A stretch of 11,182 nucleotides of DNA, taken from contig WALD01000062.1 in NCBI GenBank assembly GCA_015523055.1, positions 1-11,182 on the forward strand, read 5' to 3'. The position numbers were made by a program, and so were the translations under genes. The stretch comes from Candidatus Altarchaeota archaeon. GTDB taxonomy: Archaea > Altiarchaeota > Altiarchaeia > IMC4 > QMZM01. Each line of letters begins with the position of its first letter. Positions within the stretch are counted from its first letter, which is position 1. This document shows, in pieces, positions 6,436-11,182 of the stretch. The notes below the pieces were generated by a model. The model worked only from the letters and a program-made list of their open reading frames with translations, was not told the origin of the DNA and made no database searches.

Positions 6436-6448
6436 TTAATAATTTTAA
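6436..6448 (-). promoter_or_regulatory. Possible TATA box of the SepCysS operon
   Basis: On the minus strand this reads TTAAAATTATTAA, centred about 33 bp before the SepCysS ATG, so a short leader of about 5-8 bases is predicted. It lies in the 138-bp divergent region shared with thrS. Confidence 0.4.
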
Positions 6449-6490
6449 CTCCATCAGCAGGAAGTTCCCCTGTGATATAACTTTATGGGG

Positions 6491-6514
6491 AATTCCTGTA
6501 ATAATTCCTGTAAT
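6491..6514. repeat. Perfect 12-bp tandem direct repeat upstream of thrS
   Basis: AATTCCTGTAAT occurs twice with no gap, at 6491-6502 and 6503-6514. A degenerate third copy (TATTCCCTCTAAT, 6520-6532) follows. The repeat ends on the thrS TATA-like box, in the intergenic region between divergent aminoacyl-tRNA genes. An operator is a reasonable reading; chance slippage is also possible. Confidence 0.65.
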
Positions 6515-6521
6515 TTATGTA
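6514..6521 (+). promoter_or_regulatory. Possible TATA box of thrS
   Basis: TTTATGTA, centred about 31 bp before the chosen thrS ATG, predicts a start of transcription a few bases before the gene. It abuts the 12-bp tandem repeat, so a protein bound there would compete with, or assist, TBP. Confidence 0.4.
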
Positions 6522-6547
6522 TTCCCTCTAATCTTTTACTACCTAAA

Positions 6548-8404
6548 ATGCGCATTTTACTGATACATTCCGACTATTTGAAATTTGAGGCAAGAAGGCC
6601 TGCTATCAAAGAGGCGGAAAAACCCGAAAAACCGAAGGGGGAGGCAGAGAATGTTCTTGTGGTCTTTATCGCAGTTGAGCATGGAGATGAGAAGAATCCC
6701 GACTCTGTTGTAAAGCAGCTTGTCGGGGAGATAAAGGAAACGGCAGAGAGAGTCAAGGCAGAATCTGTCGCTCTCTACCCGTACGCCCACCTCTCAAGCT
6801 CGCTCAGCTCCCCCTCGGTCGCCAAAAAGGTCATTGAAAGAGCCTATAACGGGCTGAAGAACGACATTCCGACAATAAAGGCGCCCTTCGGCTACTACAA
6901 GAGTTTTGAGTTGAGATGCAAGGGCCATCCCTTATCTGAACTGTCAAGGACAATCCTGCCTGAGGGAGAAAAAGTGGATAAAGAAGAGTCTGAAGCCCTG
7001 AAGGCGGAGAAGAAACTAAAGTCGGAATTCTTCATCCTTGATATGGAGGGGAATCTCATTCCAGTTGATGAATTCAATTTTTCCAATCATGAGCGACTGA
7101 AGAAATTTTCCGACTATGAAATCTCCGGAACGAGAGCCTCTGACAGAGAGCCACCCCATATAAAACTGATGAGAAGTCACGAGATAGCGGACTACGAGCC
7201 GGGCTCCGATGCAGGGAATATGAGGTGGTATCCCCAGGGATCACTCATAAAGAGGCTTCTTGAGGAGCACGTAAACAATATAGTGGCAGAGAGTGGCGGA
7301 ATGCAGGTCGAAACCCCGATAATGTACGACTATGCCCACCCCCAGCTATCGAGCTATCTGAACAGGTTCCCTGCAAGGCAGTACAGACTGAAGACAGAGG
7401 ACAGGGAATTCTTCCTCAGGTTTGCCGCCTGCTTTGGGCAGTATCTAATAAAACACGACATGCTCATCTCTTACAGAAATCTACCACTGAAGCTCTATGA
7501 ACTCTCTCACTACAGCTTCCGCTATGAGCAGAGGGGGGAACTTGCAGGTCTGCGGAGATTAAGGGCATTTACCATGCCAGACATGCATACCCTAACAAAG
7601 GATATGGAGCAGGCAAAGAAGGAATTTCTCCGCCAGTATAAGCTTTCGCTCGGGTGGATGAGGGACCTCGGACTGGGCTACGAGGTTGGAATCCGTTTTG
7701 TCAGGGAATTCTATGATGAGAATAGGGAATTCGCCAGAGAGCTTGTAAAACTTGGGGGGAAACCGGCACTGATTGAGATGTGGGACTCAAGGCCATTCTA
7801 TTTTGTCATGAAATTTGAGTTCAACTTTGTTGACGCCCTTGACAAGGCATCAGCCCTCTCCACGGTGCAGATAGACATTGAGAACACCAAGCGATTTGAT
7901 ATATCCTATACCAACGAGCATGGGGAGAAGAAGCATCCCCTCTTGCTCCATGCCAGTATATCCGGGAGCATAGACCGCAATGTTTATGCACTGCTCGAAA
8001 AGGCGTTTCTCGACCAGAGGAACGGGAAAAAGCCCATGCTGCCCCTATGGCTCTCCCCGACACAGGTCAGAATTCTTCCGGTTTCCGAGGAATTCAACCC
8101 TCTTGCCGGGAAATTGCTAAGGAAATTTGAATCCGATAATATCCGGGTGGACATTGATGACAGGGGCGAATCTATTGGCAGGAAGATAAGGGATGCTGAA
8201 ACGGCATGGGTGCCAAGGATTATCGTGATAGGGGAAAGAGAGGGGGAGTCGGGGAGGCTTTCCGTAAGGGTGAGAGAAAACGGAGAGCAGAGAGAGATGT
8301 CCATAAAGGAGGTTATAGAGGATATCAAAAACAAAACCCGGGGCTTCCCGTTCAAGCCCCTGCCCCTGCCGAGACTTCTGTCAGAAAGGGCGAGATTCGT
8401 ATAA
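6548..8404 (+). CDS. thrS: Threonyl-tRNA synthetase, archaeal type
   Basis: Charges tRNA(Thr) with threonine. The 618 residues show the archaeal architecture. The N-terminal DTD-like editing domain (about 1-140) includes MRILLIHSDY, LYPYAHLSSSLSSP (His81) and KAPFGYYKSFELRCKGHPLSE (Lys118), and clears mischarged serine. The class II catalytic core (about 205-500) has motif 1 around GMQVETPIMYDYAHP, motif 2 FRYEQRGELAGLRRLRAF and motif 3 in SGSIDRNVYALLE; the zinc ligands Cys295, His347 and His468 all appear kept. The C-terminal anticodon-binding domain (about 500-618) runs through SPTQVRILPVSEEF and WVPRIIVIGERE. The frame is open from 6485, but the ATG at 6548 is chosen because the family begins MRxLLIHSDY. 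It is divergent from the SepCysS operon and convergent with EndoQ, 15 bp apart. Confidence 0.95.
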   Translation: MRILLIHSDYLKFEARRPAIKEAEKPEKPKGEAENVLVVFIAVEHGDEKNPDSVVKQLVGEIKETAERVKAESVALYPYAHLSSSLSSPSVAKKVIERAYNGLKNDIPTIKAPFGYYKSFELRCKGHPLSELSRTILPEGEKVDKEESEALKAEKKLKSEFFILDMEGNLIPVDEFNFSNHERLKKFSDYEISGTRASDREPPHIKLMRSHEIADYEPGSDAGNMRWYPQGSLIKRLLEEHVNNIVAESGGMQVETPIMYDYAHPQLSSYLNRFPARQYRLKTEDREFFLRFAACFGQYLIKHDMLISYRNLPLKLYELSHYSFRYEQRGELAGLRRLRAFTMPDMHTLTKDMEQAKKEFLRQYKLSLGWMRDLGLGYEVGIRFVREFYDENREFARELVKLGGKPALIEMWDSRPFYFVMKFEFNFVDALDKASALSTVQIDIENTKRFDISYTNEHGEKKHPLLLHASISGSIDRNVYALLEKAFLDQRNGKKPMLPLWLSPTQVRILPVSEEFNPLAGKLLRKFESDNIRVDIDDRGESIGRKIRDAETAWVPRIIVIGEREGESGRLSVRVRENGEQREMSIKEVIEDIKNKTRGFPFKPLPLPRLLSERARFV

Positions 8405-8419
8405 AATTGGCAACTTCCC

Positions 8420-9658
8420 CTAAAATTCCGTCAGTTGCCTCTGCCCGGAGCCCCAGAATTCGTCCCTTTCCCCTTTGAGGGTGGGTCTGCCGTACTGTCC
8501 TCCGCCCCCTGCAACATAATGAATTTTATCCTGCCGGAATTTTTCTATAATCCTGCCCACCCCGGGGTCGGCCCTCTTAATCTCCGTTATATCAGAATCA
8601 ACAAGCACATTTATCTCAGTCCCGAATAAATCAACCAGGGACTTCCACCGGTCCTGGATGGCTTTACTGGTCATTGTCCTGATCCCTGTAGCGAGGGATA
8701 TTACCTCTGCAAGAGGAATTATGTGGAGATATGGCGGCCTGTGCCCGGGATGTTTCGGTATCTTGAATTTCGCAAGCTCCCCAATCCTGTCTACTACTCC
8801 TTTTTTTATCCTTCCCCCGCACTCCGGACACCTCCACTTCAGCATCACTGCGTCCTTTAGCCTGAACCTCTGGTAGCATCTTGAACACGCCGACAGGTGG
8901 TATTTGCCTTCCTTAGGGTTTAAGCCGACATTAAGGGCAAACCTTCGCCCTCTCTTTCTCTTTATAGCGTCCCTTATGTCCTTGAAATCCAGATTCTTCA
9001 ACCTGATGCGGTTGAATTCCCTCCCAAGACGATGGGGCCATGGAGAATGAGTGTCGGAGTTGCTCATGAAGGTAATCCCGTTCAATTCGGGAATTCTGTC
9101 AGCTAAATACGAGTCTGCAGAAAGACCAAGCTCCAGAAAGTTTATCCTCCTAAAATTCGAACCATAGCACCCGGCTATTGAGTCATACTCCTTATAGAGG
9201 GCAGTCCATGGGGTAAACGCATGCGCCGGCCCTACCAATGCATCAACCTCTTTAGCATAGTCCACTATCTCTTCGCCGGTAAGTCTAAGAGTTGGCCTTC
9301 CATCCTTCTCAAGGTTGGCCGAATATTTTTTAAAGCTATCCCTCAGCGACTCAGCAGATGAACGCGAGGGGAGGATAAGGAGATGGTGGACTCTTTTATA
9401 ATCCTCAACCTCCACTGTGATCATGAAACGGGTCTTTGCCTCTCTGCTAAAGTAGACGCCCTGGCTTTCCTCAATGAGCTTCTCTTTTATATCCTTTAAC
9501 CATCTCGGATGCAACGCGTCTCCAGTCCCGACAAGATGAAGTCCCTTGCGCTCCGCCTGCCTTGCTATAAGAGGCAGCTCCATGCTGCTTGATGTTCCTC
9601 CAGAATACTTTGAGTGTATATGAAGGTCTACATCATACTGCTTCATGTTCTCTGACAT
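8420..9658 (-). CDS. endoQ: Endonuclease Q-type PHP-domain nuclease (EndoQ)
   Basis: EndoQ cuts DNA 5' of deaminated bases (uracil, hypoxanthine, xanthine) and abasic sites, starting repair. The 412-residue length suits the family. The N-terminal PHP domain shows DLHIHSKYSGG (His13, His15), Glu83/Glu85 and HHLLI (His91, His92), GPAHAFTPWT (His146), and SNSDTHSPWPHRLG (Asp202, His204), which together form a metal site. A four-cysteine zinc motif follows (CSRC at 258-261, CPEC at 277-280), then a conserved HRPPYLHIIPLAE and a C-terminal domain. The last residues QRQLTEF read as Q-x-x-L-x-x-F, a PCNA-interacting (PIP) box-like tail at the very end. A second Met (residue 5) is an alternative start. 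It converges with thrS and has its own promoter-like box. Older annotations call this a PHP or TIGR00375 protein. Confidence 0.87.
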   Translation of the reverse strand: MSENMKQYDVDLHIHSKYSGGTSSSMELPLIARQAERKGLHLVGTGDALHPRWLKDIKEKLIEESQGVYFSREAKTRFMITVEVEDYKRVHHLLILPSRSSAESLRDSFKKYSANLEKDGRPTLRLTGEEIVDYAKEVDALVGPAHAFTPWTALYKEYDSIAGCYGSNFRRINFLELGLSADSYLADRIPELNGITFMSNSDTHSPWPHRLGREFNRIRLKNLDFKDIRDAIKRKRGRRFALNVGLNPKEGKYHLSACSRCYQRFRLKDAVMLKWRCPECGGRIKKGVVDRIGELAKFKIPKHPGHRPPYLHIIPLAEVISLATGIRTMTSKAIQDRWKSLVDLFGTEINVLVDSDITEIKRADPGVGRIIEKFRQDKIHYVAGGGGQYGRPTLKGERDEFWGSGQRQLTEF

Positions 9659-9677
9659 TTATGTTCCTTATTCTTTA

Positions 9678-9686
9678 CTTTTTATC
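9678..9686 (-). promoter_or_regulatory. Possible TATA box of the EndoQ gene
   Basis: GATAAAAAG on the minus strand, centred about 24 bp before the EndoQ ATG, suits a leaderless transcript. Confidence 0.4.
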
Positions 9687-9743
9687 CATTAAAGCTCTCA
9701 GAATCAAAAATAGAACTTAAGAATCCCCCAGCTCAGCACGGAG

Positions 9744-9761
9744 GAATTCTCTGAAGAATTC
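9744..9761. repeat. Inverted repeat made of two GAATTC palindromes
   Basis: GAATTCT (9744-9750), a 4-base spacer CTGA, and AGAATTC (9755-9761) form a perfect 7-bp inverted repeat. Each arm is itself part of a palindrome, and the copies are 12 bp apart. It lies between the second PAC2 gene and the EndoQ promoter. Confidence 0.5.
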
Positions 9762-9772
9762 TTATAGTCAGA

Positions 9773-9800
9773 GCCCAGGATTGCCAATCTGCCCCTGGGC
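9773..9800 (-). terminator. GC-rich inverted repeat after the second PAC2 gene
   Basis: GCCCAGG (9773-9779) pairs perfectly with CCTGGGC (9794-9800) over a 14-base loop, starting 6 bp after the PAC2 stop codon on the minus strand. No clear U-run follows, so termination is only a guess; it may be an mRNA 3'-end stabiliser. Confidence 0.3.
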
Positions 9801-9806
9801 AGTTCC

Positions 9807-10574
9807 TCACCTTATGTAGAGAGGGACCTCGTCAGAAAACCTCTGCTGTCTCTCCTGTGCCTTTCTCTGCTCCTCCACCATCTTACTCATCTTGTTAAGT
9901 TGCTTTTCAGTCTCCTTTGCCTTTTCCTCTATCTCTGTCATGTCTATTTTGATTCCAAGGAGCCGGGTAAGGACAGTGAGTACCGCTTCCGCCGCCTTTG
10001 CATCTATTATCTGACCGTGTGTTTCACCCATCAGACAGACAGCTTGTATCCCCCTCTGCATTCCAAGCCCGAGCAGAAGACCGCTTGCACCAAAAATAGC
10101 CCCGGTACCCCTGAAAACAACCCCTGCCTTCTTTAGATTGTCTACCAGTTCTTTGTGGGTTACGGCACCAAACACCTTTGGCTCATTTGTGATGTTTCCT
10201 GTGCCAAGCCCACCAAGAGTGAATATCTTTTTAACATTGAATTCTTCAACAAGGTCAAGAATCGTTTCAGCAATTCTATACTGGCTATCAGGCGTAATCC
10301 CCTGAGATTCCCCAACAAGAATAATCAGGTCGTTTTTCTTCACCTTTACATAGTAAAACTCCATACATATCAGCTTTACTGTATTGTCGTCCTGTATATT
10401 GACCTGGGGGGGCAGATACGGAGAATAAATTTCAGCAAACTTTTTTGCATTCAATTCATCAAGCATATGATCGCCCGCAAGCTTGCCCACCAAACCAATC
10501 CCCGGCAGACCCTCTATAAGGATGGTATTCCTCAGCCTGGGTCTCTCAAGAATCTTAAGGACAGCATCTTTCAT
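9807..10574 (-). CDS. PAC2-family protein (proteasome assembly chaperone-like), second copy
   Basis: A 255-residue PAC2-family protein, closer than the first copy to the archaeal PbaA/PbaB type. Visible landmarks are NTILIEGLPGIGLVGKLAGDH, LIILVGESQGITPDS, KIFTLGGLGTGN, GAIFGASGLLLGLGMQRGI and AVCLMGETHGQIIDAKAAEAV, then the LLGIKID helix. The Glu/Lys/Gln-rich C-terminal part (about 212-248) is predicted coiled coil. The tail ends PLYIR: the Leu-Tyr pair of an HbYX-like end is there but one residue further in than the canonical hydrophobic-Tyr-X, so proteasome docking is possible but not certain. It is separate from neighbours on both sides and has its own AT-rich promoter region. It probably acts with the 20S proteasome or with the other PAC2 protein in this window; that partnership is inferred. 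Confidence 0.85.
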   Translation of the reverse strand: MKDAVLKILERPRLRNTILIEGLPGIGLVGKLAGDHMLDELNAKKFAEIYSPYLPPQVNIQDDNTVKLICMEFYYVKVKKNDLIILVGESQGITPDSQYRIAETILDLVEEFNVKKIFTLGGLGTGNITNEPKVFGAVTHKELVDNLKKAGVVFRGTGAIFGASGLLLGLGMQRGIQAVCLMGETHGQIIDAKAAEAVLTVLTRLLGIKIDMTEIEEKAKETEKQLNKMSKMVEEQRKAQERQQRFSDEVPLYIR

Positions 10575-10584
10575 TTTGCCATGG

Positions 10585-10604
10585 TATATATAGTTATATT
10601 TGAG
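10585..10604 (-). promoter_or_regulatory. AT-rich promoter region of the second PAC2 gene
   Basis: The minus strand reads AAATATAACTATATATA here. The AATATAA element is about 26 bp before the ATG at 10574, the right spacing for a leaderless start; the stronger TATATATA (10585-10592) is only about 14 bp away. Confidence 0.45.
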
Positions 10605-10610
10605 ATGAAC

Positions 10611-10620
10611 GCTAAAAAGC
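10611..10620 (-). terminator. Short T-run, possible terminator after the 136-residue gene
   Basis: The minus strand reads GCTTTTTAGC, with five T residues flanked by a 3-bp inverted repeat, just upstream of the second PAC2 promoter. It could end transcription coming from the gene upstream. Evidence is slight. Confidence 0.2.
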
Positions 10621-10651
10621 CACCCAATAGATAAACTGAGAAGAAAGGTAA

Positions 10652-10747
10652 TCAGTTTCCCCCGTAATTCCCGACCATAACGCCGAAATGACGCACCTGT
10701 TGGTGCGAATGACGCACCTCAAGCCATCTCACGGTTCTGGAAATCAT
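10652..10747 (-). CDS. Possible 31-residue small ORF over the repeat region
   Basis: An ATG-to-TGA frame starts 12 bp after the stop of the 136-residue gene and runs across the repeats. It encodes MISRTVRWLEVRHSHQQVRH and a further 11 residues rich in Gly and Asn; the DNA repeats give a repeated VRH. There is no recognised family and no clear ribosome binding site. It may well be chance. Confidence 0.15.
   Translation of the reverse strand: MISRTVRWLEVRHSHQQVRHFGVMVGNYGGN
10687..10719. repeat. 12-bp direct repeat 21 bp apart with an inverted half-site between
   Basis: AATGACGCACCT occurs at 10687-10698 and 10708-10719, two helical turns apart. GGTGCG (10702-10707) lies between and is the exact complement of CGCACC in both copies, so either of two 6-bp hairpins can form (loops of 4 and 5 bases), but not both at once. 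It sits in the spacer between the 136-residue gene and the second PAC2 gene. Confidence 0.7.
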
Positions 10748-10759
10748 AGCAGGATAGAG

Positions 10760-11170
10760 CTAAGCATGAATTCCCTTCTTATGCACAGGATTATCGGAGA
10801 TAAATTCCTTCAGGATGTTCTCGACAGAAACGGAGACATTTTCCAACCCTTTGCGTGCTGCGACACCTATAGCCTCGAGCTGGTCCCTCTGAATGACGAG
10901 ATTGAAAAATTTTGAGTCCGAGATATGCAGACCATTAACGACCCTCTCTATGCATAGCCCCGTGGAGTCAACATAGGATGGCTCCAGCTCGCTGTGAACA
11001 TAACCCCTGAATATCTTCCATGGGACCGTGAGTTTCCTGCCGGCCTTCGGCAGGTAGAATATAACGGAGTTGATCCTCTTCCTCAGATTGCTGTCATATC
11101 CAAACTCAAACTCAACATCATAACTTGTTTTCCAGTTCTTGAATCCTTGCTTAAATCTTAGAATATTCAT
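10760..11170 (-). CDS. Hypothetical protein, 136 residues, not recognised
   Basis: I do not recognise this protein. From the ATG at 11170 it has 136 residues, with no signal peptide, membrane span or clear catalytic motif. The N-terminal half looks beta-rich (DVEFEFGYDS, SVIFYLPKAGRKLTVPW, aromatic and basic), and the C-terminal part looks helical (RDQLEAIGVAARKGLENVSV, then VENILKEF). The frame remains open to the window edge above the ATG (Phe-Leu-Leu-Arg), so the true start may lie outside. An antisense frame of 75 codons overlaps its 3' part but reads less like a protein. Glu-Phe pairs here use GAG TTT where most genes of the window use GAA TTC, a small hint of different codon habit. It is followed by the repeat-rich spacer. 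Confidence 0.6.
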   Translation of the reverse strand: MNILRFKQGFKNWKTSYDVEFEFGYDSNLRKRINSVIFYLPKAGRKLTVPWKIFRGYVHSELEPSYVDSTGLCIERVVNGLHISDSKFFNLVIQRDQLEAIGVAARKGLENVSVSVENILKEFISDNPVHKKGIHA

Positions 11171-11182
11171 TCTCAGCAGAAA

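Noticed and set aside
6485..6547. A longer thrS start at 6485 adding 21 residues
   Set aside because: The extra residues (Asn- and Cys-rich) run across the tandem repeat and the promoter-like box, and the family begins at MRxLLIHSDY.
8206..8478. A 90-codon plus-strand frame over the end of thrS and EndoQ
   Set aside because: It is very basic and low in complexity, and it overlaps two confident genes in another frame.
10725..10750. A tRNA T-arm suggested by GGTTC
   Set aside because: The bases after GGTTC do not form a T-loop and stem, and no acceptor or anticodon arm can be placed around it.
10688..10915. A 75-codon plus-strand frame starting on the direct repeat
   Set aside because: It is antisense to the more protein-like 136-residue gene, and its repeated MTHL is only the DNA repeat translated.

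Overview
The window looks like archaeal chromosome. It carries an archaeal-type threonyl-tRNA synthetase with a DTD-like editing domain, a Sep-tRNA:Cys-tRNA synthase, an AMP phosphorylase, an EndoQ-type PHP nuclease, two PAC2-family proteasome-assembly-type proteins, a class III (QxSxE) prepilin and an archaeal-type cytidylate kinase. Several genes start a few bases after an AT-rich box and have no clear Shine-Dalgarno, as leaderless archaeal transcripts do. I cannot fix the lineage. Archaea with the tRNA-dependent cysteine route (methanogens and relatives, and several uncultivated groups such as Altiarchaeota-like lineages) all fit. No transposase, integrase, CRISPR array, rRNA or tRNA was seen, and coding density is high.

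Layout. (A) 1-915 +: the 3' part of the AMP phosphorylase gene, cut by the window edge, converging with (B). (B) 3243-919, minus: dapL (lysine synthesis), then cmk (pyrimidine nucleotide kinase), then a class III prepilin-like gene. The gaps of about 80 bp hold a hairpin pair and an imperfect tandem repeat. (C) 3244-3609: a poorly coding stretch, possibly a decayed gene. (D) 6409-3610, minus: a tight cluster of a SepCysS-like enzyme, a PAC2 protein, a phosphoserine-phosphatase-like HAD enzyme and a small RHH-like regulator with almost no spacing, probably one operon. (E) 6410-6547: a divergent promoter region with a perfect 12-bp tandem repeat. (F) 6548-8404 +: thrS. (G) 9658-8420, minus: EndoQ, convergent with thrS. 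(H) 10574-9807, minus: a second PAC2 protein. (I) 10575-10759: a repeat-rich spacer. (J) 11170-10760, minus: an unrecognised 136-residue protein.

Functional links. The cluster in D combines an enzyme family that acts on O-phosphoseryl-tRNA(Cys), a phosphoserine-phosphatase-like protein and a proteasome-chaperone-like protein. It sits back to back with thrS, so the shared upstream region may coordinate aminoacyl-tRNA supply. The most notable observation is that the SepCysS-like protein keeps the PLP lysine and one cysteine but has Tyr and Ser where characterised SepCysS enzymes have the N-terminal Cys-x-x-Cys. It may be a variant sulfur-transfer enzyme or a paralogue with another role. At the scale of the whole window, the palindrome GAATTC occurs about 32 times where about 3 are expected, in coding frames, off-frame and in spacers.
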